A stretch of 64,000 nt of DNA from Phytohabitans suffuscus (GCF_011764565.1 NZ_AP022871.1:2356001-2420000); one strand, 5' to 3'. Positions 44,848-52,933 are shown, counted from the first letter of the stretch. Translations and numbers: made by a program. Notes: a model not told the origin generated them from the sequence alone.

Positions 44848-45495
44848 ATGATCGACCAGCTGTTGAACCTGGCTTGTGGACTGTTCCTGCTGTCCGCCAT
44901 CGGGGTGCTGTGGCGGCGGGAACTATCCGCGCTGATCGCGCTGCTCACCGTCCAGGGTCTGGCCTTGACCGGCATCGCCGTGCTCCTCGCGGTCGACCGT
45001 CACAGCGTGGAGACGGCGGCGGTGGCGGTCGGCGTGGGCGTGCTCAAGGCCGGGTTGCTGCCGTTGCTGCTGCGCCGGGTGCTGGCCCGGGTGCCGGAGG
45101 CCCGCGAGACGGCTCCGCTGGTCAACGTATCCGCCTCGATGCTCGCCGCGGCCGGGCTGGTCCTGCTCGCCTACGCCGCCGCCCGGCCCCTTGTCGCTCT
45201 GGCGCCCACCTCGGCGGCTCAGGCGGCCCCGGTCGGCATCGCCGTGGTGCTGATCGGGTTCTTCCTGGCCGCCACCCGCCGCCGGGCCATCTCCCAGATC
45301 ATCGGCGTCCTGCTGGTCGACAACGGCATCGCCGCGGTCGCGTTCCTGGCCACCGGCGGCGTGCCCCTGGTGGTCGAGCTCGGCGTCTCCGCCGACCTGC
45401 TCCTGGCGGTACTGGTGCTGCAGGTGCTGACCGCCCGTCTGCACGCCGCGTTCGGCGACACCGATCTGGACGAACTACGAGAGCTGCGCGACTGA
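44848..45495 (+). CDS. HyfE-like membrane subunit
   Basis: Protein of 215 residues with about six or seven helices, matching HyfE of hydrogenase-4 (a NuoK-related subunit with extra helices). Segments such as SALIALLTVQGLALTGIAVLL and QIIGVLLVDNGIAAVAFLATGG are characteristic; the latter resembles the Glu/Asp-bearing helix of NuoK-like subunits. GGGGGAGCG lies before ATG 44848. Its stop overlaps the next ATG (TGATG). Confidence 0.82.
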   Translation: MIDQLLNLACGLFLLSAIGVLWRRELSALIALLTVQGLALTGIAVLLAVDRHSVETAAVAVGVGVLKAGLLPLLLRRVLARVPEARETAPLVNVSASMLAAAGLVLLAYAAARPLVALAPTSAAQAAPVGIAVVLIGFFLAATRRRAISQIIGVLLVDNGIAAVAFLATGGVPLVVELGVSADLLLAVLVLQVLTARLHAAFGDTDLDELRELRD

Positions 45496-46964
45496 TGCCC
45501 CCATCCCTTGCCCTGTACCTGCCGCTGGCGGCTCCGATCGCCGCCGCCGGTGCCACTGTTCTGCTCGGCCGGCGGGTGGCCGCCTGGGTCGGCGTGGCCG
45601 GCGCTGTCACCATCCTGGCCACCGGTGCCCGGCTCGCCGCCACCGTCCACGATGGACCAGATGTCACGTCGGGGCTGTTGCGCGCCGACGCGCTGACCGC
45701 GTTCATGCTCATCGTCATCGGCGCGGTCGCCACCATCGCCTGCTGGGCCGGCGTGCACCACCTGGCCGACGAGGCACCCGAACCGGCCGCCGCCCGCCGC
45801 TATCTGATCCTGGTCCAGCTGTTCCTGGCCGCGATGAGCCTGGCTGTGCTGGCCGACAACCTGGGCGTGCTGTGGGTCGCCGTCGAGGCCACCACCATCG
45901 TCACCGCCTTCCTGGTCGGCCACCGACGCAGCCGAGCCAGCGTGGAGGCGGCGTGGAAGTACGTAGTGCTGTGCTCGGTCGGCATCGGCATCGCGTTCCT
46001 GGGCACCGTGTGCGTCTACGCGGCCGCGGTCGCCGCCGGTGCACACGGCACCACCGCCCTCAACTGGACGTATCTGGCCAGTCACACCGCCGGCCTCGAT
46101 CCGGACCTGATCCGCCTCGCTGCCGGGCTGGTCCTGCTCGGGTTCGGCACCAAGGCCGGCCTGGCCCCGATGCACGCCTGGCTCCCCGACGCGCACAGCC
46201 AGGCCCCCGCCCCGGTCTCGGCGCTGATGTCGGGGGTGCTGCTGTCGGTCGCCTTCTACGCCATCTGGCGGTACAAGGCCGTCACCGACCTGGTCCTCGG
46301 ACCCGGCTACACCCGAACCTTGCTGCTGGTCGCCGCGCTCGCCTCCCTCACCGTCGCCGCGGTCCTGCTCATCGCACAGCGCGACTACAAGCGGATGCTG
46401 GCCTACTCCTCCATCGAGCACATGGGACTGATCGCCCTCGGCACCGCCACCGGCAGCCGGCTGGCGATCACCGCCGTGCTGTTGCACGTGCTCGGCCACG
46501 GCCTGGGCAAGGCGGTCGCGTTCTGCGGCGCCGGCCAGCTACTGCGGCTTCAGGGCAGCTCCCGCGTCGCGGCGGTGCGTGGGCTGGCCACCCGGCAGCC
46601 GGCCCTCGCCGGCACGCTTGGCCTGGCCCTGCTGGCCCTGCTCGGGCTACCACCGTTCAGCCTGTTCGCCTCCGAGCTCGGCATCGCCCGCGCCGGCCTG
46701 TCAGCCGGACAAGGCTGGGCCGTCGCCGCCGCGTTCGGGCTCGTCGTAGTCGCCTTCGCCGCCCTGGCCCGAAACGGCGCCGCCATGCTGCTCGGCGAAC
46801 CCCAGCCGACCACCGACCCACCAACATCCTCCGGGCGGCCACGCGCGGCGGCGATCGCCCCGCTCGCGGTCGGGCTGGCCGCCGCCGCGGCCCTGGGCGT
46901 CAGCCTCGGCCCTCTGCGGGACCTGCTGCACGCCGCCACGACGACCATCGTCGCAGGCCACTGA
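45495..46964 (+). CDS. HyfF-like proton-pumping membrane subunit
   Basis: Second antiporter-like subunit, 489 residues and about 14 helices. TM5 Glu in WVAVEATTIVTAFLVGHRRS and TM7 Lys in GFGTKAGLAPMHAWLPDAHSQAPAPVSALMSG are conserved, as is AQRDYKRMLAYSSIEHMG. Together with the HyfB-like protein it gives the complex two ion channels, as in hydrogenase-4 rather than the simpler Ech hydrogenases. ATG 45495 overlaps the HyfE-like stop, and the stop lies one base before the C/D-like gene. Confidence 0.87.
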   Translation: MPPSLALYLPLAAPIAAAGATVLLGRRVAAWVGVAGAVTILATGARLAATVHDGPDVTSGLLRADALTAFMLIVIGAVATIACWAGVHHLADEAPEPAAARRYLILVQLFLAAMSLAVLADNLGVLWVAVEATTIVTAFLVGHRRSRASVEAAWKYVVLCSVGIGIAFLGTVCVYAAAVAAGAHGTTALNWTYLASHTAGLDPDLIRLAAGLVLLGFGTKAGLAPMHAWLPDAHSQAPAPVSALMSGVLLSVAFYAIWRYKAVTDLVLGPGYTRTLLLVAALASLTVAAVLLIAQRDYKRMLAYSSIEHMGLIALGTATGSRLAITAVLLHVLGHGLGKAVAFCGAGQLLRLQGSSRVAAVRGLATRQPALAGTLGLALLALLGLPPFSLFASELGIARAGLSAGQGWAVAAAFGLVVVAFAALARNGAAMLLGEPQPTTDPPTSSGRPRAAAIAPLAVGLAAAAALGVSLGPLRDLLHAATTTIVAGH

Positions 46965-46965
46965 C

Positions 46966-48468
46966 ATGACCACACCGCAACGGGCCGCCCCACCGGCCAC
47001 CGTCATCGACATCACCGCCGACCAGCTCGCCGACCACACCCGGCGGCTGCTCGACGGCGGGGCCCGCCTGGCGCTCGTCGCCGCACACCACGATCCGGAC
47101 GCCATCCGGATCGTGTACCTGTTCACCGCGGGGCCACCGGACCTGCGCACCGAACTGCACCTGCGCACCGACCCCGACCAGCCGGCCGTGCCCAGCCTGG
47201 CGGCGCTGTCGTTTCCCGCCGGCCGGTTCGAACGCGAAATGCACGACCTCTACGGCGTCCAACCGACCGGCCACCCGCTGCCGCGCCGCCTGGTCCGGCA
47301 CCCACACTGGCCGCACGGCTGGCACCCCATGCGCGCCGACGCCGGAGCCCGCCCACCCCTTGCCGCGCACGAGCCGTTCCCGTTCCTGACCGTCGAAGGC
47401 CCCGGCGTCTACGAGATCCCGGTCGGCCCGGTCCACGCCGGACTGATCGAACCCGGCCACTTCCGGTTCTCCGTGGTCGGCGAAACCATCCTCAAGCTCA
47501 AAGCCCGCCTCTGGTACGTCCACAAAGGAATCGAGAAGCTCTTCGAAAACCACCCCGCCGGGGAACGGGTGGCTCTGGCGGAGCGGGTCAGCGGCGACAC
47601 CGCGGTCGGACACGCCCTGGCTTACACCCTCGCCGTCGAAGACGCCCTCGACATCACCGTCCCACCCGCCGCGCAACGCGCCCGCGCCGCCCTGCTGGAG
47701 CTGGAACGGCTGCACAACCACGTCGCCGACATCGGCGCCATCTACAACGACGTCGGCTACGGCATCGCCCACGCCCACACCCAACGCATCCGCGAACACC
47801 TGCTGCGCCTCAACCACGCCACCACCGGCCACCGCCTGCTACGCGGCGCCGTCTACCCCGGCGGCACCCGCCTGAACACCGTGCCCGACCCGGCCACCAT
47901 CAAATCTGTCGTCGACGACATCACCGACATCGTCGACATCGCCCTCACCAACACCGTGGTCCGGGACCGGCTCACCGGTACCGCCGTGCTCACCAAAGAG
48001 CAGGCCGCCGACATCGGCGTACTTGGCTACGTCGCCCGCGCCAGCGGCCTACCCTTGGACGCCCGCCACGCCCACCCGCACACCGACCTGCCGGACCTGG
48101 CCATCTCGGTCCGCGACGACGGTGACGTGCTAGCCAGGTTCCTCGTGCGTGCCGATGAGATCCACGCCTCCGCGGCGCTCCTCACCACCCTGCTGCCCAC
48201 CCTCACCCCCGGAACCACCGTAGATCCTCCCGCGCGACACGCACCGGGTCGACCGGTGTCCGGGGTGGGCATCGTCGAAGGCTGGCGCGGGACCATCGCC
48301 CACCGCGTCGAACTTCGCGACGACGGCATCCTGACCCGGGTCAAGATCGTCGACCCGTCGTTTCTCAACTGGCCAGCGCTGCCGGTCGCGCTCGCCGACA
48401 CGATCGTGCCGGACTTCCCGCTGACCAACAAAAGCTTCAACCTCTCCTACGCCGGAAACGACCTATGA
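46966..48468 (+). CDS. fused NuoC/NuoD-like large subunit lacking Ni-Fe ligands (Ehr type)
   Basis: Protein of 500 residues with an N-terminal NuoC-like domain (FEREMHDLYGV, residues ~88-97) and a NuoD/HyfG-like domain from about 140. In hydrogenases two CxxC motifs bind Ni-Fe. Here the first site reads ERVSGDTAVGHA (Ser209 and Thr212 at the expected Cys positions) and the C-terminus reads NKSFNLSYAGNDL, with no Cys. Neither the Ni site nor the usual protease-processed His tail is possible. This fits energy-converting-hydrogenase-related (Ehr) complexes, whose reaction is not established. The partner NuoB-like subunit keeps its cluster, so electron transfer should still occur. The stop overlaps the next gene (ATGA). 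Confidence 0.85.
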   Translation: MTTPQRAAPPATVIDITADQLADHTRRLLDGGARLALVAAHHDPDAIRIVYLFTAGPPDLRTELHLRTDPDQPAVPSLAALSFPAGRFEREMHDLYGVQPTGHPLPRRLVRHPHWPHGWHPMRADAGARPPLAAHEPFPFLTVEGPGVYEIPVGPVHAGLIEPGHFRFSVVGETILKLKARLWYVHKGIEKLFENHPAGERVALAERVSGDTAVGHALAYTLAVEDALDITVPPAAQRARAALLELERLHNHVADIGAIYNDVGYGIAHAHTQRIREHLLRLNHATTGHRLLRGAVYPGGTRLNTVPDPATIKSVVDDITDIVDIALTNTVVRDRLTGTAVLTKEQAADIGVLGYVARASGLPLDARHAHPHTDLPDLAISVRDDGDVLARFLVRADEIHASAALLTTLLPTLTPGTTVDPPARHAPGRPVSGVGIVEGWRGTIAHRVELRDDGILTRVKIVDPSFLNWPALPVALADTIVPDFPLTNKSFNLSYAGNDL

Positions 48469-48800
48469 CCCGGCCGGCGGCGGACCCGGCCCGCCGTGCA
48501 GCCTGGGCTGCCTACCTGCTGATCACCGTGGACGTCCTACCCGCGCTCGACCGTGCGCCCGTCGACACCCAGCAGCTGGCTGTCACGCTCGCCGGTCTCG
48601 TCATCCGCATCCGTACTTGGGCGTCGGCTTGGGGCGCCACGGGGACAGTCCTCGCCGCCGCCGTCACCACCGGCCAGCGGCTACACCGCGACGGCCACCA
48701 CGGCGACCTCGCCCGGCTGCTGCGCGTTATCGCCCTGCGGCTGTTCCGGATCTCCAGCCGCCGGCCCAACCCCGCCCGCGGGGCGGCCACCGAACGGTGA
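48465..48800 (+). CDS. small protein of the Ehr operon, paralogue of 49587-49976
   Basis: Protein of 111 residues, mostly helical and soluble, with no known domain. It is translationally coupled to the large subunit (ATGA overlap). It aligns along its length with the 129-residue protein on the opposite strand at 49587-49976: AAWAAYLLITVDVLPAL against AAWGAYQVVTGGLLPAL, PVDTQ against PVDSR, and DGHHGDLARL against AGDHGELTDL. A small protein repeated in both arms of the locus, with a conserved HG pair, is a candidate accessory factor or assembly protein. No function can be given. Confidence 0.7.
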   Translation: MTRPAADPARRAAWAAYLLITVDVLPALDRAPVDTQQLAVTLAGLVIRIRTWASAWGATGTVLAAAVTTGQRLHRDGHHGDLARLLRVIALRLFRISSRRPNPARGAATER

Positions 48801-48839
48801 ACCGGACGCGGGGCGTCGCCAGTCCGGCAGTACCACGGC

Positions 48840-49215
48840 GGTCGTCATGTTCTGCGGAACGTTTTTGACCGTGGCCCTCACCGCCAGCGGTAAGGGCCAG
48901 AAGCAGAACCAGCCAGACGAGGCCGGCGGGCACGTTTTCGCTGCCGGCCGCGACGGTGGTGCCCAACGAGCGCTTGTCAGGGTCTGGCCACGGCCACGGC
49001 TGCCAGGCGGCGGTCAGCCGGGCGACCTGCCGCTCCAGCCGGCTGGCCGCGACGGTGATCGCCTGCCGTGCGGCGCGGCCGGCGATCTGGATCCGGGCCG
49101 GTGCCCCATTGACCCGAAGGTTGACCTGGACCAGCAAGACGGCCCGGCGGGGATAGGGGCGAAGGTCCTGAAAAGGGGCGGGACCTTCGTCCCCCTGTGA
49201 CGCGGATGCCGGCAC
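48840..49215 (-). CDS. HPF/YfiA-like ribosome-hibernation fragment
   Basis: Reverse-strand reading frame whose central part, LLVQVNLRVNGAPARIQIAGRAARQAI followed by RLERQVARLTAAWQPWP, resembles the repeat seen in long actinobacterial hibernation-promoting-factor-like proteins. The first ~25 residues and everything after KRSLG are not convincing, and the frame runs on antisense into the neighbouring operon (to 48727) with low-complexity residues. Either the true C-terminus is in another frame or the gene is decayed. It would be the last member of the reverse operon led by ArsR 2. The assignment is tentative. Confidence 0.4.
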
Positions 49216-49269
49216 AGCGGGGGGCGCTTGTGCGACCCGCCGAGTCCGAAGTGGAACCGACGGCGACCG

Positions 49270-49572
49270 TCATGCGGTCACGGGCACGTCGGGCAGGTCG
49301 TACCACAGGTCACGGATCGTGCTGTACGGCTTGTCCGGCAGCCGTTCCAGCACGGCGACGACCTCGGGACGGGCATGGCTGCCGACGGCGTAGGCCAGCA
49401 GCCGGTCCCGGCTAGCCGGCCCGTCCGCGAAAGCGGCCTCGACGTGAGTGAGCAGTTCGGTGCGGGTGATCGCGGGCACAGGCGCTCCTGGTCCGGGCGG
49501 TGGCGTGTTGACGCCGAGGTTGTCGGGCCGGCGTGGCCCGCGGAACGAGAGAGTGAGAAGTCGGCGGGTCAC
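49270..49572 (-). CDS. DUF2795-type small protein
   Basis: Protein of 100 residues. The last ~65 (ITRTELLTHVEAAFADGPASRDRLLAYAVGS, RPEVVAVLERLPDKPYSTIRDLWYDLP) match the pattern of DUF2795 proteins, small actinobacterial proteins of unknown role often expressed under stress. The first ~30 residues are Pro/Arg-rich and may precede the real start. It lies 15 bases downstream of the paralogous small protein, in the same direction, and so belongs to the ArsR 2 operon. Confidence 0.65.
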   Translation of the reverse strand: MTRRLLTLSFRGPRRPDNLGVNTPPPGPGAPVPAITRTELLTHVEAAFADGPASRDRLLAYAVGSHARPEVVAVLERLPDKPYSTIRDLWYDLPDVPVTA

Positions 49573-49586
49573 GCCGAGTCCAGCGG

Positions 49587-49976
49587 TTACGGTGGTGCGG
49601 GTTGGTCATGGTCCGGTCGCGGCCGGCTCGGCGCGGCCGACAGTAGATACAGGCGGTCGCCGATCGCGTGCGCGAGGTCAGTGAGCTCGCCGTGGTCGCC
49701 GGCTCGATAGTGGCGCATCGCGCAATGCAAAGCGGCCATCAGCATCGGTCCGTGCTCGCCCCACAACGGCGAATGCCGCACGACCCGCGTGGCCACCGCA
49801 CCAAGCTGTGCGGTCACCGCGCGGCTATCGACCGGTTGCGCGCGTAGGGCGGGCAGCAGACCACCGGTCACCACCTGGTAGGCGCCCCAGGCCGCGGACT
49901 GCCCCGTCGCCAGCACGACCTGCCGATCCTGATGGTCGGGCCGATCCTGCGGCGCCGGCATGCCGGGCGGGCTCAC
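49587..49976 (-). CDS. small protein of the reverse arm, paralogue of 48465-48800
   Basis: Protein of 129 residues. The core from GQSAAWGAYQVVTGGLLPAL to AIGDRLYLL aligns with the small protein in the forward Ehr operon, with about 30% identity by eye. The N-terminal ~22 residues and C-terminal Pro/Arg tail are unconserved. GTG 49976 overlaps the ArsR 2 stop by four bases, so the repressor and this protein are translated together. Its presence next to a repressor in one arm and next to the Ehr large subunit in the other ties the two arms into one functional locus. Confidence 0.7.
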   Translation of the reverse strand: MSPPGMPAPQDRPDHQDRQVVLATGQSAAWGAYQVVTGGLLPALRAQPVDSRAVTAQLGAVATRVVRHSPLWGEHGPMLMAALHCAMRHYRAGDHGELTDLAHAIGDRLYLLSAAPSRPRPDHDQPAPP

Positions 49977-50335
49977 ACCACGGCTCCGGTCACCGCCGGC
50001 TGGTCCGACCGGTCCTCGTCGCGCAGCGCGTCCAGCAGGTCGCTCTGGCTGGCAAGTAGACCGGTCAGGAACCGCCGCGCGGCACGCATCAGGTCGGCCA
50101 CGTCCGGACCGGCCAGCGCGTACACCACGGTGTTGCCGTCACGCGACGAGGTGACGATCCCGGCCCGGCGCAACACCGCCAGCTGCTGCGACAGGCTGGA
50201 CGCCTCGATGTCCACGTCGCTGAGCAAATCCCGCACCGGCTTCGGGCCATCGCCCAGCAGCTCCAGCACCCGGATCCTGACCGGATGACCCAGCGTGCGG
50301 AAGAACTCGGCCTTGGCCTGGTACAGCGGAACCAT
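49973..50335 (-). CDS. ArsR-family repressor 2 (Ehr locus)
   Basis: Winged-helix repressor of 120 residues: AKAEFFRTLGHPVRIRVLELLGD, DIEASSLSQQLAVLRRAGIVTSSRDGNTVVYALAG. Like its paralogue at 41055 it has no Cys, so the signal is unlikely to be a thiol-bound metal. GAGGTGG five bases before ATG 50335 sets the start. The frame could extend upstream, but those residues lack conservation and cross the palindrome at 50362-50387. It heads a reverse operon of small proteins. The two ArsR proteins may repress both arms. Confidence 0.9.
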   Translation of the reverse strand: MVPLYQAKAEFFRTLGHPVRIRVLELLGDGPKPVRDLLSDVDIEASSLSQQLAVLRRAGIVTSSRDGNTVVYALAGPDVADLMRAARRFLTGLLASQSDLLDALRDEDRSDQPAVTGAVV

Positions 50336-50361
50336 CACACCACCTCGAACCACACGATAGA

Positions 50362-50387
50362 CGCAATTGAAGACTTCTTCAATTGCG
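50362..50387. promoter_or_regulatory. ArsR-type operator palindrome 2
   Basis: Perfect inverted repeat with 11-bp arms (CGCAATTGAAG) around ACTT, 27 bases upstream of the ArsR 2 start. The TTGAA/TTCAA core is typical of ArsR-family sites. Its sequence differs from the palindrome before ArsR 1 (TTGCTAA/TTAGCAA), so the two repressors probably have distinct specificities. Confidence 0.7.
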
Positions 50388-50573
50388 CCACGACGCCGAC
50401 GCGAGCATGCTCGACAAGGCGATCCCCGACCCGCTGCTGACCGCCGCAGACGCCGCCCTCGCCGCCCTGCGCGCGGCCACCGGGAAAGGCGCCCAACTGT
50501 TCCTACGACGCGCCGACGAACCTCTTCGACGAAGTCACCGAACTGGGATTCAAGGGCATCCACGTACAGCCCC

Positions 50574-50786
50574 GTGCTGCCCCGCCGAGTCAGCCCCGTC
50601 AGCGGAGAAACGCTGACCTCCTACCTGACCCGTCTCGCCACCGCCAACCACCTCACCGTCAGCGAGATTCTCGCCGACCCGCATCCGGATCCACCGGCAC
50701 GCGCGGCCCGGTCCGGGTTGCCGCCGCCTGCCCTCGATGCGCTGCCGGGTTTGGCGGATCCTGATATCCGCCACGCTTGCCTCTAA
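50574..50786 (+). pseudogene. TniQ-like N-terminal fragment
   Basis: A 70-residue frame starting VLPRRVSPVSGETLTSYLTRLATANHLTVSEIL matches the conserved beginning of TniQ-family proteins, which recruit transposition machinery in Tn7/Tn5053-like elements and also occur alone in actinobacteria. It stops after DIRHACL, long before the usual zinc-finger region. The sequence before it (50388-50573) holds pieces in several frames that do not make one protein. I read it as a transposon-associated relic. Confidence 0.55.
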
Positions 50787-50893
50787 AACGATCTGCGTCA
50801 ATACTTAGGTGATGGTCCTGATCGGACGGTCAAGGCGTGTGGGCGCCTGGTTCTCGTGGGTTCTGGACGCCGAGACGAGAGGACGCGCACACG

Positions 50894-52933
50894 ATGAGAC
50901 GGTTGATCGCGCTTCCGATGGCCGTGCTGGTCGCCGGTTCGCTGTCTGTCGCGGCCCCGCAGCCGGCGCACGCGGCGGCGGGCTGCCAGGTCACGTACCG
51001 GGTCCTAGCCGGTTGGACAACCGGGTTCGTCGCCGACGTCACGGTGACCAACGTCGGCGACCCGGTCACTAGCTGGGAGCTGACCTGGTCGTTCAGCGCG
51101 GAGGAGAGGGTTGTCACGGGCTGGAGCGGCATCTTCGACCAGTCTGGTGCCGACGTCACGGTCAGCAACGCGATCTGGAACGGCACGGTCGCCACCCAGG
51201 GTTCGATCACCGTCGGGTTCCAGGGTGGCTGGGACGCCGTCGGCGTGCAGCCGTCGAACTTCCACTTCAACGGCACGCTGTGCGAGGGCACGTCTCCGCC
51301 GGAGCCGGTCGGGCGGATACTCGACGTCGGCCTTGGGGCCACAGGGTTCCATCCGGTCCGGCGGGTCGCGGCCGGCGGCGTTCACGCCCTGGTGCAGAAC
51401 GATCGGCCGGCCAACTCGAGCCTGCTGCCGCTCCGGCTGAACAGGCTGATCCAGGCGGCACCGAGCGTAGGCACGCTGCCGCTGATCGGTGACTCGCTGG
51501 CCGTCGCACCCCAGGCCGACCGAGCCGGTGCCGGGCATTACGTCCGGATGACAGACCGCTACCCCGGTGCCGCATACCAATGGAGTCCGGATTGGCTGAC
51601 CATTGTGGACATGATGGTCGGCACTCGGCTGAATGCCTACACGGTAGGCAACATCGCCGGGTGGGAAATCTGGAACGAGCCGGACGTGACCTGGAACACG
51701 GCCGCGGCGGGCCCGTTCAACCAGGGCTGGTTTCGGATACACCGGCAGATTCGTGCCCGGGATCAGAGGACGCCGATCGTCGGGCCGAGCCTGTCGCGCT
51801 GGGACCCCGCGTTCATGCAGTCGTTCCTCAGCTTCGCCGTGGCGAACAACGCGCTGCCCGACGTGGTGAGCTGGCATGAGGTCGACCACAGCTCGCCCCG
51901 CATCGCCGCGAACGTGGCCGAGTACCGGCAACTGGAGGAGTCGCTGGGGATCCCCCGGTTGCCGATATCCATCAGCGGGTACGCCGGCATCGACGAGGTG
52001 GACGTGCCCGGTCGGACCGCGAGCTACATCGCGAAGCTGGAACGGGCCCGGGTGGCCGACGCTCAGCGCGCGTTCTGGTACGAGGCCGGCACGATGGACG
52101 GGCTCGTCGTCAACGGCGTCCAGCCCACCGGATCGTGGTGGCTGTACAAATGGTACGGCGACATGGCCGGCAACATGCTGGAGACGACACCGCCGTACCA
52201 GAACGGCTTGGACGGCTTCGCCTCCTACGACAGCACACGCAAGATCGTCCACGTCGTCGTCGGCGACGAGACGGGAAACAACACCGTCCGTCTCAGCGGG
52301 CTCGAACTGGGCACCATGGCTTCGGTGACGGTGGAGGCGACCCCGTCCAGCGGGCGGTTCGGCGCGGTCAGCGCCCCGACTGTGGTCCTCAACCAGATCT
52401 ACCCGGTCGTCGACGGTGAGCTCGCGGTCGTCATCCCGAACATGGTCGCGGGGAGCGCGTACCACCTCGTCGTCCAACCGATCTTCGGCGTGCCGAGCTA
52501 CCAGAGCCGGTACGAGGCGGAGAACGCCTCGCTGTTCCGGGCACGGCCCTTGCCCCACCAGAACGCATCCAACGGCGGTTATGTCGGCCGCATGGACTCC
52601 GGCTCGGACCCGCGGTTCGGCTCCTATGTGGACTTCGTCGTCCAGATGCCCACCACCCGCCCGTACACGATGGGGGTGTGGTACGCCAACCACGGCGCAT
52701 CTCTCGCCACGCACGGGCTCTCCGTCAACGGTGGCACCTACAGCATGCTCGCCTACCCGCCGACCTCACCCGGCGGGTTCACCCACGTCAGCACCACGGT
52801 GCTACTCAACGCCGGGTACAACATCATCCGCCTGGCGAAGGCCGCGCCCGGTCCCACCAGTAGTTCCGGTGGCTCATCGGGCTTCATCAGCGGTGCCGGA
52901 GTCGTCGACCTCGACTACATCGAACTGATCTGA
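50894..52933 (+). CDS. secreted multidomain glycosidase: CBM2, GH39-like barrel, C-terminal CBM
   Basis: Protein of 679 residues with a Sec signal (LIALPMAVLVAGSLSVAAPQPAHA). Residues ~30-135 are a CBM2 cellulose/chitin-binding module (CQVTYRVLAGWTTGFVADVTV; SWELTWSF; PSNFHFNGTLC, with its two terminal Cys). A TIM-barrel-like catalytic part follows, with GWEIWNEPDVTWN near residue 256-268 containing the NEP acid/base motif of clan GH-A and RAFWYEAGTMDG later; the nearest guess is GH39-like. The last ~140 residues (YQSRYEAENASLFRA) form a CBM6/35-type module. It should act on plant or fungal polysaccharide outside the cell. ATG 50894 is set by the signal peptide. Confidence 0.78.
   Translation: MRRLIALPMAVLVAGSLSVAAPQPAHAAAGCQVTYRVLAGWTTGFVADVTVTNVGDPVTSWELTWSFSAEERVVTGWSGIFDQSGADVTVSNAIWNGTVATQGSITVGFQGGWDAVGVQPSNFHFNGTLCEGTSPPEPVGRILDVGLGATGFHPVRRVAAGGVHALVQNDRPANSSLLPLRLNRLIQAAPSVGTLPLIGDSLAVAPQADRAGAGHYVRMTDRYPGAAYQWSPDWLTIVDMMVGTRLNAYTVGNIAGWEIWNEPDVTWNTAAAGPFNQGWFRIHRQIRARDQRTPIVGPSLSRWDPAFMQSFLSFAVANNALPDVVSWHEVDHSSPRIAANVAEYRQLEESLGIPRLPISISGYAGIDEVDVPGRTASYIAKLERARVADAQRAFWYEAGTMDGLVVNGVQPTGSWWLYKWYGDMAGNMLETTPPYQNGLDGFASYDSTRKIVHVVVGDETGNNTVRLSGLELGTMASVTVEATPSSGRFGAVSAPTVVLNQIYPVVDGELAVVIPNMVAGSAYHLVVQPIFGVPSYQSRYEAENASLFRARPLPHQNASNGGYVGRMDSGSDPRFGSYVDFVVQMPTTRPYTMGVWYANHGASLATHGLSVNGGTYSMLAYPPTSPGGFTHVSTTVLLNAGYNIIRLAKAAPGPTSSSGGSSGFISGAGVVDLDYIELI

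Noticed and set aside
46966..48468. Calling the large subunit a group 4 [NiFe] hydrogenase
   Set aside because: All four Ni-Fe Cys ligands are absent (Ser/Thr at the first site, none at the second), so hydrogenase activity is not supportable.
48553..49200. 215-codon forward frame after the Ehr operon
   Set aside because: Ser/Pro/Arg-rich shadow overlapping the 111-residue gene in another frame; no ribosome site or domain.
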